Of a DNA stretch of 64,000 nt, positions 36,728 through 52,010 are shown piece after piece. The stretch's first letter is position 1, and each line of letters starts with the position of its first letter. The position numbers were made by a program, and so were the translations under genes. Under the pieces are notes generated by a model, which saw only the letters and a program-made list of their open reading frames with translations, did not search any database and was not told the origin of the DNA. Source of the DNA: Hansfordia pulvinata (lineage: Eukaryota > Ascomycota > Sordariomycetes > Xylariales); contig BJKQ01000010.1 in assembly GCA_006538405.1 (NCBI GenBank), forward strand, positions 124,001-188,000, read 5' to 3'.

Positions 36728-37329
36728 ATGTCGCAACGCCAGGCCGCCTTGTTTGTTCTCCCAACCTTCCCCGCCGCGGGTCGCAGGCCTTCGCATGCCC
36801 ATTGCCCGTCGCCACTCAATGGCATCTGATCATGCGCTGACTTTCGCTCATCAGATCCCTTTACCGCCAGTCCCTTAAGTTGGCGCTTGACTGGGCTGTC
36901 CACCGCCATCTCTGGCGTGGGCAGGCCCTTTACATCCGCTCTCTTTTCGAGGCCAACCGCAATGTCACCGACGCAAGGAAACAAAGGGTACGCATGTCTT
37001 CTCCCCCCCACTCACTCACCCACCCAACGGCTCGAACAAACCCTTGCTCACCGCGTCTTTCGCCGACATACAGGCACTGTTGAGCGAGACGGAGAAGCTG
37101 CTCGAGAAGTGGAAGCACCCCGACCCTTACGCCCACCCTACGGCGCCTGGTGGTTCCAAGTACGAGAGAAACTTGCCTGCGCACACCACCGAACGTGAGT
37201 CTCATAGCACTTCCATTCAGGCTTCGGCCGTACCTAGGCCTTCTGAAGGCCTTGGTTGTGGCTCATCTTTCTAATGGCTGACTTGTATTTTTGATCCCAC
37301 TCGCAGCTCCGCCGCCTTTGAAATTCTAA
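36728..37329 (+). CDS. NDUFB9: Mitochondrial complex I LYR subunit (NDUFB9/B22 type)
   Basis: Accessory subunit of NADH:ubiquinone oxidoreductase in the inner mitochondrial membrane; LYR proteins of this type bind the acyl carrier protein. Four exons: 36728-36750, 36855-36987, 37074-37194 and 37307-37329; 99 aa. Family features in order: short N-terminus MSQRQAAL; LYR motif SLYRQSLKLALDW at about residues 9-21 (the Leu before it is split by intron 1); WRGQALYIRSLFEANRNVTD; ALLSETEKLLEKWKHPDPY; and the conserved PTAPGGSKYERNLP, ending PPPPLKF. Exon 1 is only 23 nt and rests on a GTTTGT donor and a CTGAC branch site before ATCAG; it gives the right frame and a good Kozak context (CCAAGATG). The exon 1 choice is the weakest part; exons 2-4 are firm. 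Confidence 0.88.
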
Positions 37330-38491
<1,162 letters not shown>

Positions 38492-38652
38492 TTTGAAGAT
38501 TTGGGTTGGGTGGTGAAAGTGGGAAGAAGTGAGGCAAGTAGGCTACAAGAGCGTACTGAGGTGGATGAAGATGTGGATTGGTGGTGATGGTTGATTAGTG
38601 GTGTAGATGGGAGGTGGGAGGATGGATGGCAGAGTGTGGTGGGGGAAGTAGT

Positions 38653-38661
38653 GTTTAAGTA
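38653..38661 (-). promoter_or_regulatory. TACTTAAAC box upstream of H2A
   Basis: On the minus strand this reads TACTTAAAC, 162-170 bases before the H2A start codon. The identical nonamer lies 166-174 bases before the H2B start. A TATA-like core promoter role is inferred from position and A/T content. Confidence 0.45.
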
Positions 38662-39315
38662 GGTCGGTCGCGTCAGAAGCAGAATCACGGATCACCAAGA
38701 GCAAAGAGGCAGGGAAGGGTGGCTCTCCAAGGCCTAGCGCGTGCTGGGGACACTAGTCTGGATCAGGTCACAGGCGACTGCAATTGAACATTTATTGTGA
38801 TTATTGCTGCCCTCCACTGTCCGCACTAATTTGGGAAGCAGGCAGGTACGAAGGTGCGAGCTCGTGGTGCGCAGCCGTGCATTCCGCCATGGGCCTGGAC
38901 GCGTGAAAGCCAACAGCTCTATGGGCACTGAGGTGGCCTAGCAGAGCAGCGATGGCAGTGTACAAGCACTCGTAGGCGCGTATCCGCCAATCAAAGCACC
39001 TCAGAGTACAGGGTGCGACTTGTAGCGGGGCCCGACCGTCGAAAATAACAAGCCTCTTTGACCAATCACAGCCGCCCGCTTCTATCAGCGCTTTGCTGAC
39101 AGGGCAATCAGTAAGTACCCTACGCGCAGCACACGCGCCTTCGATACCTAGCGTTTCCCTTCCTAACTGTCCGGGGCAAACGCGCTCCCTGTGGGTCGAG
39201 ACACGGTTGGCATATCCAGCCTCACCCAGCTCTGACCACGCCATCAAGCCCCCCAATGTGAGGGAGCTGGCTGGTCGTGTCTGATCCCGCCCAGCTATTA
39301 GAAGGCCCGCCTCCC

Positions 39316-39383
39316 CCATCGCCGAGGGCGACCAGCCTGCCTTCCCCGTCCATTGCCGAGGGCGACCAGCCTGCCTTCCCCGT
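39316..39383. repeat. 34-bp tandem duplication
   Basis: Two adjacent copies of a 34-bp unit, CCATYGCCGAGGGCGACC followed by AGCCTGCCTTCCCCGT, differ at one position. A partial third start (CCGTTCG) follows. Confidence 0.8.
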
Positions 39384-41286
39384 CCGTTCGCTCTCACCAG
39401 GACCGACCCCCTTCATTTCACCCACCCAGCTAGCCTATTGCCCGTGTCGCTCGACACCGATCACCTTTGCCGGATCAGTACTCCAGCTTGGGTCAGCCCC
39501 GTCCTGGCTGATTTCGATTTTGATTCCAGTCACTCCTATCCCGTCTGATGCGCTTTACTGATTTTCGACGTTTCTTGGTCTGTGACCTGTTTCATCCGTG
39601 CTCTGACACTTGCTTGGGTGCTGGTCTTGAGTATAGGTCGACAATTTTGCTCTCATTGTGTAGGATTTTACGCACTTTTGCGTCTAGGGAGGGCTCATTG
39701 CAGAATTTATTGGTTTGAGTCAGAATATTCGGGAAGAAATGGACTTCTCATACATCTCTTTTCACCAGGTCTAGTTGTCCACCGACCTGGTCCGGCCAGT
39801 CGGCTCCTGTTTCAGCCCCCCTTTTGCGCCTTTTGGGAACAAAATCTCGGTGGAAAATGCCTCGATCTTGGTCCATAAAGTCATTAACTGTTCGGTTTGA
39901 GCCCTGGTTCGTAGGCCTACGGCGGCGAAGTCCATCTTCCGGGGACTTGTTCAGCCCAGGCCGTGCGGGTCGAGCTATTTTTGATCTATACACGTGTAGA
40001 CGGCAGTATCTGTCACAGCCAACTGTAGATTGGCTCGGCCGGATCTAGACTTCTCAAATCGCTGTCGAATAGTAAGATCTTCTCGAATCCGAGCTGGCGG
40101 GAGTGACGTGAGTGCGGAGAGGTGGACCCTGGGGCCCCGGCAGCCGGCATGTGATAGCTTCTGAAGAAGGATGTGAAGAGTACCCAGGCGCGTAGATGCC
40201 GGTGGAAGTCGCTCGGCACCGGCACACGGAGTGACAAAGTCGGCGATAGCCTCACCGGGGCGGGTACGTTCAGATGTCAGGGCTCCTTTGATTCTCCGGT
40301 GGGGGTAAGTACTCGGGGCACAGTGGCTGGCAGCACTCCGTACGAGACACGTATGGTGTCTCCACCCAGTGCACCAAAGCATCGATGCGTATCTACGATG
40401 GCTGTATTTCGTAAGCAGCTACGCCGCCTCAACGCTGGGAAGTCTCGAGATGATATGCGGGGGTGCTCTCATTGGATGCCTTGCATGGCCTCTGGGGTAC
40501 GAATTCTATTGGACGCTCTAGGTACAGGCTGGCCGGATTATCGAGGCTGATACGGAAAGAAGCAGCATGAGTTCCAACCTGGGTTAGACCGCACGGCGGA
40601 ATGCTGGATGGATGCCGGGGATGAAGAAATGGGCAATCAATCAATCAACCGATGGCTGGGCAATTGCCAGGTGCGGTGGCAAGAGCAGAGCGCGCTAGCC
40701 CTTACTAGGCCTACATGCATCTTTTCGTGTTTTCGAGTTTCTTGTTCTGCTAGCCCTTGTCAACACCCGGCCTCTGGCGTTGATTTGGGCTGACAGGGGG
40801 CTGGGAGAGGCTACACTGAAGGTGAGGTCACTGCGACCGCCATAATCAGCCTGGACGGTACACCCGACGCGAGTTAAGATGGAGGTGGAGGAGGTGTGGA
40901 GGGAGGCGGCCGGGGGCTGGTGGCTGGCACGAGTACTCACAAGCAACCGACGCGACGCGCAGGCCGTGCGGTGCAGCATAGGTACTTGCTTGTGCTTCAC
41001 CTTCGCCGACCAGGCCAGTTTGCGCTAGCCCACCCAAGCCTGTATTGGGCCAAGGGCGAAATCATCCGCGTACGACAGGTGGGTTGAGCACTGGTGCTGG
41101 TCGGGTGGGGCACAAACGCGCGCGCGCGTGCACGCGACGGCAGGGGCGGGCGGACCTAGCAGGCAAGCACAAGCATGGAAGCCAGACGGCAGGAGGCGGT
41201 TGACACCACCCTCCACGACCACCACACCACCGCCTACGCCGCCGCCGCATCAGATCAGTAACCGCGCTAACTCCCGGCGCGTCCCA

Positions 41287-41295
41287 TACTTAAAC
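41287..41295 (+). promoter_or_regulatory. TACTTAAAC box upstream of H2B
   Basis: TACTTAAAC lies 166-174 bases before the H2B ATG, matching in sequence and distance the box in front of H2A. Between it and the ATG the DNA is CT/CA-rich, as usual for strongly expressed fungal genes. Confidence 0.45.
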
Positions 41296-41460
41296 TCCCA
41301 CGCAGCCCCCCATCCATCTTCCCGCCAACAACCTCGACTCTCCATTCTCATCAATCCACCTCACGCCCATTCATCCACAACAGCTTTCGGACTCGTTCCA
41401 TCAACAGTATCCTCCAACTCATCTCTCTCCCACTTTCCACCACCCCAAATCTTTTCCACA

Positions 41461-42009
<549 letters not shown>

Positions 42010-45000
42010 ATGGGCTGAGTATCTGGTGATGATTTTCTGGGGAAGAAGCGCGGTCTGCAGTAGTTTTTCGTTTGGGCATGGGGCTTCGTCCATCACCTGT
42101 GGCATGACGACCTTTGCCATAGATCTTGAGATACCAAGTCCCCCAAATCTTGGGAGTCATAATGCGTTACGGATTGGTTTTGCTTTTTACTAAGGGGGCA
42201 ATGTCTTTGCACAACGGTCTGGGGTTTGCGGGTTGTACAATACACTTTCCCGATAGGAATTCGGACACGAGAATCTGAACATGAACAAAACTCGTCTTGT
42301 TTTCTTCTCCGCGTGACATGGCATGGCAATCGCGACTTGTTCTCTGTCGGTTCTTGCGCTGTTGGTCTGAGGAACGGACCGGCCATTGGATCAATTCGCG
42401 CGCTTCGGACAGGGTTCGGTGTGTGTTTTCTGCCTTGTCGACCTGCGCGAGTGGGCGCTCTGTTGAAGCCGCGCGATCTTGATATCATAAGCAGCGGCTG
42501 GATGGCGTTCCTCCGAGACTCTACCCGGCGGCAGGCCTCTCTTGCTCATGTGAATGATACGCGTTCGGGTCCTTGTCGCGCCATGTAAGCGATATTTATG
42601 GCCATACCATTGCTCCGCTAGGATCGGTTGCATGGGTGCTGATGTGTGCACTGGACCACGTGGGCGTGACGCGGACGGCAGCCGCTGGCCACTCGACCAG
42701 GGAATTTTGTCTTGTTCTCTGCCTTCGCGTGCGTTTCGTGGGCGTGTTTCAATGGTGTTGTCCGTTGGGATCCTTTGGACCAGGGCAAACTGGCGGCGTC
42801 TAATGGTATTCCGTTTGGCGTTCTCATTTCTGACGATGGTGCTTCTAGTGTCTAGAGAAGTCGGCTTTCCGTCGAAGGGAGCATTTGACCACATTCATGA
42901 GTCGCCACCAGCTCTGTCTAGCAAGGCTCTCGTGACCGTCAGCTCGTGGTCTCATCTGATGGCGTTGAGCAACACCTCGCGTGACTTTGTGATCACTTCT
43001 CGAGGTGGGGTTTGTTTTTCCGTTTATTGTGGTGATGTCGCAACATGAAGGCGAATTGGCGAATACAGGCAGCCGGCGACATTGGCGTGTATCGATCACC
43101 CAAGGGTCACTTGGGGGACAATGCTTGTGTGTCACGGGTCTACAGCGGCATTTTCCGCTTGTTATTGCCTCAACTATTCGCTAATGGCGCTCTTTACATG
43201 CTACTGTCTTTTCAGGCTTCACGCATGTGCTCAAACTTCTTTCTTGGGCTACATACTTCAGCTAGAACGGATTACGGGAAGCTGCGGGAATTTGCGACAT
43301 TCGTCTTCTCATTACGTATAACCATCTACGATGTTCATCTTCAGGCCAGTCATCATATATGATGAACCGAATAATTGACCACGCGTCTCTGGCTGATCCG
43401 GAGTGAACCTGTCAAGTACGGGAAGTGTCAATAGTCGGCATAGGCCGACATACACAGGCTTGGCCTTACTCTCCTGACGATTAGTCTTTGCTCAGCCTGT
43501 TATATGAAGTATTGCCAGGTGCCAATTTCAAATTGTCGTTACCAGGTCAAGTTGTGGGTTGTAAGGCAATCCACCCAGCACAAAGCGACAACCGAGGTGC
43601 CGTTAATCACTGTTCATTTAGGCAGTCATGACTTTTATTGACTGTTTCAACTCAGTACAGGAATGCGACAGCTCGAAAGATGAATAGTCTCGTGTGCGCC
43701 GGCACAACTTCTGGCATCGGAGGAGTAGTTTTAGCTAAGCTCGTGGCACAATGCCGAGTGCATCCTATATCCCTCTGCAACACGCGTGGAGTACAGATAT
43801 AGCACCTGCCACTGACAGCAACATGGTGTGGTTCAATGCCGCCACGACGCTGTGACGCGGTCTAGGGTTGTCCCTGTCCCGTACCGGAACGCGAGTCTCT
43901 CCATACACGACAGGGGGAAACGATGCCACGGTCTATGTTAGATCGAGTGGGCGGCTTGTGGGCTGTGTATGTTATAACCTATCCCGCCTGACGAACTCTG
44001 CGGTTTTGGATGTCAGCTTTAATTCCCCTACAGCAGATCACCCTGCAGACACAAGGACTCAATGCTGGAGACGAACTGGCCCAGGCGAATACCTAGGGGG
44101 GTGTGACCTCGGAAAGCCTACTGGAGGACCTCTGCCTCCCCGGGGATCCCGCTGGAGGCTGGAAGAGACGGTCCAACTCAACAGTGGCAATAGTGACGCC
44201 ACCTCGGGCGATGGGATCAATGTGACTACCAAGAGAGGGTAAGCCCAGCGAACAGTCCGGCTCGGGAGTCGGGTAGACGGGACTCTCCTCGCCTGACGAA
44301 GGCCAGATGTCGATCGAATCTCGCGCCAACAAGCGACGTTCCCGTCCGTCCGGCGGGCTTGGGAACTCGGGTCGTGTAGAATGACCCGATGAAGAACTGC
44401 GAAATCGATGGCTCGCTGACTTCAAGTGCCTGGAAATGGTGACAGAAAGTCGATGACGACGAGACCGGCTTTCGATGTTGGATCGCAGAGGCTGTATCTG
44501 AAGAGGATCAGCTACGGGTTTCCCCCAAAAAACCCATCGGTAAAAAGCAAGCGTCACAAAGCAGAAGGGGCACGCAGGGACGGGGCTATCCACGCGCACC
44601 AGACTGATACTGACCTTTGGTCTGACTGGTGCCCCTAGATCGGGCCCACGCAGTAGTTCAGGACACGACAAGCTTGCCTGCTAGGAGTCGTCGTGGTAGC
44701 CGAGGCACGTAGAGGGCGACCCGGAATCGTATTCGATGCCGTCCGAGTCATCAAGGTCGAGAGGCCTCAGAGCAGCAGGTGTATGAGCAAGAGGGGGCAA
44801 GCTAGGGACGAGCTGAGGACTGGATACCTCCGAGGTATGGTGCGCGCGACGGGGTCTGCGCTTGAGGGGACTCGGCCCGGAGACGACAACTTGAGGAATA
44901 AGAGGGAACGTGGCTCGAGAAGCGAGGGTGGAAGAGGCAGCACCAGAGCGGGCAGGGCTGGGCATCGTCGCGATCAAGGCGGCCGGGCGGCGGCAGAGAG

Positions 45001-46184
45001 TCCTCCGAAGCAGGCGGAACAGGCGTTGGCGAGGCGGGAGAGCTTGTGTCGGAGCTCGTAGCAGATGATTTTGAACAAGAGATGGAGACAGCTGGCGTGC
45101 ATGTCAAGAGCCGTGGATGCTGGAGAGGTTGCCTATCTGATGCTTTTTGGGGCTGTATTTGCTGCTGGTTTAAATATGTCTTGTAGTGGCTGGTGCGGTC
45201 GTGTTCTACATAGGGGCTTGCGGATGCAGTGATCGGAATCGAGGCATGGCGGAAAGACTGAGTGAACTGAACGGCCCGTGGCAAGTGACCGAAGGGGCTC
45301 ATGCGTCCTGGACGTACATAAGTTGAGGTGATGGGTGATAGCTACGTACATTCGGATGCGATGAAACGGCGGCTTTGGACGAAGCACCCGACGTGAATAC
45401 CATACTTACCAGGTAACCAATGCGAACACGGGCTCTATTGTGCAGTTACGGTGTTCCATTCTGGACAACATCGAGTCGCGACTGCCGCCGTACCTGCCCG
45501 CCTAGACCCACGTGTTGCAGCGGGGTTTCATCGAACGCGAGTGTGGGCATTGATGCCATTCCGTCTCTGATGTGTTTCCGCGTCACGCCTCAGCTCGCCG
45601 CACCACAAGCCAAGGAAGCACGCTGTGCGAGTAGGTAAGTACTAGATAGCCCCGGGCAGCGGGCGTGTAGCCCGTTCCTGCGGTCTGAAGGGCGCGCCGA
45701 GATGCACTTACCACACGCAAGATGGCAGCCGGCGTGCACAGTGGGGTGATTTACAACCAGACCTGATCGCAGCGACGATGGCGCGCCACCATATAACCTC
45801 GGCCGGACTCGACAACCCCACCACCCAACGGAGCAAACGAGCACCTCCAACCCGCACCTACATGTACATACCGTACCCATCTGCCGCCCTCGACTTGCCT
45901 CACCACACTCGCCCGCCCGCACGTCCGGCCTGGCCTGGCCTCCAGCTTCCCTACAGCATCACCGCCGATACCTCTACCATCGCATGTGGTGCTCGGCGCT
46001 ATTTGACCAAGTTAACACCACCCGTTCTGCCGCACACCCGCCGACCCAGAGGTCCTCCCTCCTCCACGTACCAGACACGCGAAGCCCTCCCTCTTGCTTC
46101 CACCGCTGCGACCCCAGCGGCTGCGAAGAGATTTCAGTTTCACCATCTCCGTGGCTCTCTCCGTCAAATCCCCCGGCCCCAGTC
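42010..46184. other. 4.2-kb spacer without a confident gene
   Basis: The first few hundred bases are H2B 3' flank and the last ~400 are CT/CA-rich GCDH leader. In between, many frames are open but none shows a known domain. The best candidate is on the minus strand: ATG at 45302, reading MSPFGHLPRAVQFTQSF and then a Ser/Pro-rich tail, overlapping another frame that ends DSGSPSTCLGYHDDS at about 44681. It could be a fast-evolving hypothetical gene with an intron, but the support is too weak for a call. Confidence 0.4.
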
Positions 46185-47739
46185 ATGCTGCGCACTGCTC
46201 CCCGCCAGGTCCTGCGGCCAGCGGCTTTGCCGTTTGCTCGCCCGCACACCTGCCCCGCCTCGGCCCGTCCGACCCTGCGCGGCCCCGCCGTGGCCACCGG
46301 TCTCCGCTGTCATTCTGCCCCGGCAGCTTCGTCTTTCGACTGGCAGGACCCTCTCGACTCCAAATCGCTCCTGACCGACGACGAGCTTGCCGTCGCAGAC
46401 ACGGCCGAGCGCTACTGCCAGGAGCAACTGCTGCCCCGCGTATTGCAAGCATACCGAGATGAACACTACGACCCGGCCATCCTGCGGGAGATGGGCGAGC
46501 TCGGCCTGCTCGGCGCCAACCTCGATGGCTATGGTTGTGCTGGCGCTTCCAACGTCGCTGCCGGCCTCATCACCCGTGCCGTCGAGCGCGTCGATTCAGG
46601 TTACCGCTCCGGCATGTCCGTTCAGTCTTCCCTCGTGATGAGCGGCATTCACACCTTCGGCACGGAGGCGCACAAGGAGGAGTATCTGCCTGCCATGGCC
46701 AGCGGCCAGCTCCTCGGTGCCTTCGGCTTGACCGAGCCCAATCACGGCAGCGACCCAGGCTCCATGGAGACAACCGCCCGGCCTCACCCCTCCAAGACGG
46801 GCTACTTGCTGCTCAAGGGCTCCAAGACCTGGATCACCAACAGCCCCATTGCTGACGTCTTCATGATCTGGGCGCGCCTGCAGGAGACGGGCAAAATACG
46901 CGGCTTTCTCGTCGAGCGCGCCGGCTGCCCCCCGGGCACACTTGATACGCCACCCATCAAGAACAAAAACGGGCTCCGCGCCAGCATTACTGGCATGATC
47001 CACATGGACGACTGCCCCGTGCCAGAGGTCAACATGCTGCCCGACGTCGAGGGCCTTCGCGGGCCCTTCACGTGCCTCAATAGCGCCCGCCTAGGCATCG
47101 CCTTCGGCACCATGGGGGCCCTCGAGGACTGCATTGCCCGCGCCCGTACATACGCCCTGGAGCGTCGCCAGTTCAAAGGCAACCCCCTTGCCAAGTACCA
47201 GCTGGTGCAGAAGAAGTTGGCTGATGCAGCCACCGACGCCGCCTACGGCACCCTAGCTGCCATTCAAGTCGCACGCGCCAAAGATGCTGGGCGTTTGGCC
47301 CCGAGGCCATTTCCATGGTGAAGCGCCAGAATTGCGACCGCGCTCTCGTCGGCGCGCGGGCATTGCAGGAGGTCTTTGGCGGCAATGCCGTCAGCGACGA
47401 ATACGGCATTGGCAGGCACGTGGCCAACTTGTTCGTAACACAGACGTACGAGGGCCAGAGTGATATACACAGTGAGCAATAGTCCCGATCCGCGTCTTCC
47501 CCAAGCCGTAGGAGCAGCCACTGCTGCGCAATGGCAAAGGCCCGAAGGCAGCGCGCTGGCACTGCTCCAGTGCTCGAGCTGCTTGGATGCATGGATAAGT
47601 CCGGGCATGCATACAACGGCCACTGACTCCAACGCGTCCGAATGCTCGATTAAACATTGCAGTCTGCTAACAGCACTTTTCTCCTTACACAGGCCTCATT
47701 ATCGGGAGGGCCATGACGGGGATCCAGGCATTCGTGTAG
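46185..47739 (+). CDS. GCDH: Glutaryl-CoA dehydrogenase, frame broken by one missing C
   Basis: Mitochondrial FAD enzyme that dehydrogenates and decarboxylates glutaryl-CoA to crotonyl-CoA in lysine and tryptophan breakdown. Exons are 46185-47471 and 47693-47739. Residues 1-45 are an Arg/Ala/Pro-rich presequence; DPLDSKSLLTDDE begins the mature domain. Further family motifs are GYRSGMSVQSSLVM, AFGLTEPNHGSDPGSMETTA (FAD site), TWITNSPIADVFMIWA, ARLGIAFGTMGALE and ERRQFKGNPLAKYQL. The frame then shifts at the C-run 47299-47302: one C is lacking compared with the expected APEAISMVKRQNCDRAL. After it come FGGNAVSDEYGIGRHVANLF and the catalytic-Glu motif QTYEGQSDIHS, and exon 2 supplies LIIGRAMTGIQAFV. 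With the base restored, length is about 444 aa, as in the family. Longer upstream in-frame starts add low-complexity sequence and are not preferred. Confidence 0.92.
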
Positions 47740-50700
47740 GACCAGCACGAGTTGCAGCTGGTGCGCCTGGGACGTCGCGCACGATCTACCCCATCTGCCC
47801 CTACGCGAAACGTATTAACCACCTGAAGATGATTGGGTGTCGTAAAGAGGGTACCTTCATCACCTGAGGTGGTCGAGCGCTCGCAAACTGTATATATGTC
47901 GGCGTAGCTATTGAGAGAAATAGGTCACGTGCCTGGTAAATATAGGGTGTGTTCATTGGCGGTAAGCTGGAGCCCATGCATACCCGCCTACTGTGGCACG
48001 GCGTGGAGACTGTGTGCCTGGATGCGATGTTTTTGAGCGCCAAACCACGAATTTTTCTGTCCTCGTCCCCTTACTCCAACCTTTCCAATGACTTCCTTGG
48101 GTACCGCGATAGTTTTGCAGCCATGCATCCATGCGCGCTAACGGGCGCGCCATGATGGCCCGCTAAAATGTGGACGCGCTACGTCATTCCATATGAACTG
48201 TTCTTGCGGCGTCATCCTCAGACACGTGCACGGCGTCGTGGGAGATCCTCCTGTATGTCACTGACGCCGATGGCATGCCGAAGCCGGTAGGCCGGTACCG
48301 CACTGACTCTGGAAGCCGGAGAAGGGAAAAGTGCACCGAAGGCTAGGAGAGGCCCAAAGGGTGCCGAGTCGCGGCGGCGCGCGGTGCTATCGAGACGCAG
48401 ACGACGAGGCTCGAGTCAGGGATGACTTGGCCGGTCAGTCAGGGGCCCAGTCGCCTTGGTCTCTGGTACTCCAGCCCCTGGTAAGATGGGAGCCTGTTCC
48501 AGCCCGGCAAAGTCGAGAAAGCAACCTCGGAGCGCCATTTTGGTCGCTCATCCCAAGGATTTCAAGCCGTCGCCGGTGGGTAAGCACAAGTTGCCCAAGC
48601 ATGTGTACGTGTACCCCTCCGACCCGGGGTGATCAACACACAGATCACAGAGCTGTGCGAAGGAACGGAGGCGTGAGGACCAGACCAGCCAAATCTTCTG
48701 GATGTCGATTCCAGGACCTCTTTGGGTAAGAGTGCGTCCTCTTGTGGTACGATAACCTCACGTCAAGTCTCATTCGAGGAGCAATGGTCAGACATCAAGT
48801 TAACCGTTGACGTGTGTCTAGGGCACAACACGTACTTTATTCGCGGAAATGAAGAATCTAAACGCTTGCCCATCTGATAAGGAAGACAGGCGGACGTGGC
48901 GGAGTATCCAAATGTATCTACACAGGTGAAGCGCAGCAGACACAAGTATACCTTGTATGGTGTTTCCATCTCGGACGTGCCGGGACTGATGACACCTCCT
49001 CCTGCAAGACACCTGCATTTGTTTCCATACACTGAACTGACCCGTCAGCCCTTCCCCATACTGTCGCGCAACTCGAGGTTCTCAGTCATCACAGCCCAGA
49101 AACCACGCGAGTGGACCCGGATATAGCGCGGATGGATGAAAAGCTTTCCAGGGCGGTTCTGAAGACTACGGGTGCTACGATTCCTGCTCCTGGACCGTTC
49201 AACTGCGGTCACGCACAGGCGCACCCAGTATATAATGCCCAATCTGAATCCTGCCTTTGAGAAGTACATCAGAAAGACGACAGGTGGCCACTGACTCCGA
49301 CCGGGCCGCAGCTTGAATCCATCAATGGATCCAGCGTATAAGTTGGGTGACCTGAACCGGAACACGAGCCAGCCACGGTACCTCCAGTCGTCCTCAAGGT
49401 AGAGGTGCTAGATAGCGTGCCTTCTGATGAGGCGCTCTTTTGGACGCGTCTTTGTCTGCTTCCGTCCCCTGACTTTAAGCTCTTCTTGTATCACGATATG
49501 TGAAATGGGAATGCATGTAGTTCATATTCAAGACCGCTCGAGTTGGTGTCCAGATCAGGCTGCATCACAGACGTCGGGCTGTACCAACATTGAATGTGTG
49601 GATGTACTCGTTTTTGGTCCGTCAGGTGCCCGTGGGATCCAGTCGGGCCCAGGGTACCGAGCGCATCCATGTAGATATCATGGCTTCAGCCGTACTCGTA
49701 GGTACCTATCTTATCGTACGAATGGATGGTTGACTGGGCCTCACGAGCTGGGCTATGTAGCCCAGCTCGACAAACGGGCACCCACGTCGTCATCGCCAGG
49801 CGCACCGCCTGCGCCACAGGCATGGCATCCATGATGTCGGCTCCAGCTGTTGCTGGAAGGGAGGTACCTCAGGCTCATTGAGCACAAGGTGTTACTTCGT
49901 CCGCCCAACCAGGTACGGCCGGAGGCACTTGGACGTTTTACGCACGAGTACGTACCTCGCTGGCGCCCGCCTCGGATCCACTCGGGTACCTTCAAGCAAT
50001 CAACCTCCTCGTACCCAGAGGTGGCGCCTCTACCTAACGTTTGTACCGTGCCGACCACCCACCTGCCCACCTCGCCCAGCGGTCCTGCCCACCTAACCGG
50101 TCTGCCTTCACCCTCTCCAAACACCTTCCTACTCGCTCCCTCTCACACATCAACACCCACATCACATTTACCAGCATCACAAGTCAGCGACACACCTCCA
50201 TACCAGCGATTTCGACGGCGCAAGAGACGACAAAAGCGCTCAGCCGACAACTCCTGCCCTTTGCGCCGGCTCAAGTTCCGCTGGTGAGTCCCTCTCCCTC
50301 TGCCCGCCCCTCCTCATTGACTGCCCCTCATTTGTTCTGTCTCTGCCCTCCCGCACCGCCTGTCCGCCTTTGCCGGTATCGAATTCCATCATCGTCGCTT
50401 CCATCCACTGCCACTTCCACCACCATCTCTTATCCTATCCTGCCGCCGCGCTCTCAAACACCCTACCCCCAACCCCGCGTCTGTCGCCGGGCACTCCATC
50501 CCTGCTTCCGCCTTCATACAGCTGGCCTGTCGGGTGTCGTTTGTATGCGGCCGTCACCTCAAACCCTCGACCACTCCCCGTCCATCTCGTAGTGAACGGC
50601 AGCAAAAGTTGAAGGCGTGAAGCTGGTGACCCAAATCTGGCTTCGTGCATCTTGCCTCCCTCCGTCGTCCACTTCCGCGTCAGTTGCTGGTTTCGTGCAG

Positions 50701-50859
50701 TCTAATTTGCTGACTCTATCTCTGGCAGCCCATCTCAGCCACAGCGACTGTTGCATCCAAGCACAGCCTCTCTGTTCGACCTACAAGCAGACGCACGACG
50801 AGGGAGTCAGCTCATCTCGTCCACGCCTCTCCCACACCCCTCTCCAGTTCATACACACA
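47740..50859. other. 3.1-kb spacer, possible UBC leader intron
   Basis: No credible gene from 47740 to about 49850. An 11-bp perfect stem with a 4-base loop lies at 49744-49769 (CGAGCTGGGCT / AGCCCAGCTCG). From about 50000 the sequence becomes the CT-rich leader of the Ubc4-type gene. A GTGAGT donor at 50284 and a TCTGGCAG acceptor ending at 50728, with TGCTGACTC in front, could bound a 5'-UTR intron (inference). Confidence 0.45.

Positions 50860-52010
<1,151 letters not shown>

Larger units (their letters stand above)
38492..41460. other. Divergent H2A-H2B spacer (about 3 kb)
   Basis: The two start codons are 2,969 bp apart. Both proximal promoters are pyrimidine-rich on the coding strand. 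The centre contains two CCAATCA words (38987-38993 and 39062-39068), a 34-bp tandem duplication (39316-39383) and an alternating CG/TG run (41116-41136). Several frames of 60-200 codons are open here but lack recognisable motifs or good ATG starts, so no gene is called. A decayed repeat in 39.5-40.8 kb is possible. Confidence 0.5.

Noticed and set aside
38801..39397. 198-codon minus-strand frame in the H2A-H2B spacer
   Set aside because: It runs through a tandem duplication, has no domain and no plausible promoter or start context.
45984..46184. Upstream in-frame extension of GCDH
   Set aside because: It adds 67 residues of Ser/Pro-rich sequence; the ATG at 46185 gives a typical mitochondrial presequence and family length.
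47299..47302. GCDH, Ubc4 and Rpt3 as pseudogenes
   Set aside because: Only single C/G losses in homopolymers break them; conserved residues, introns and codon use are intact throughout.
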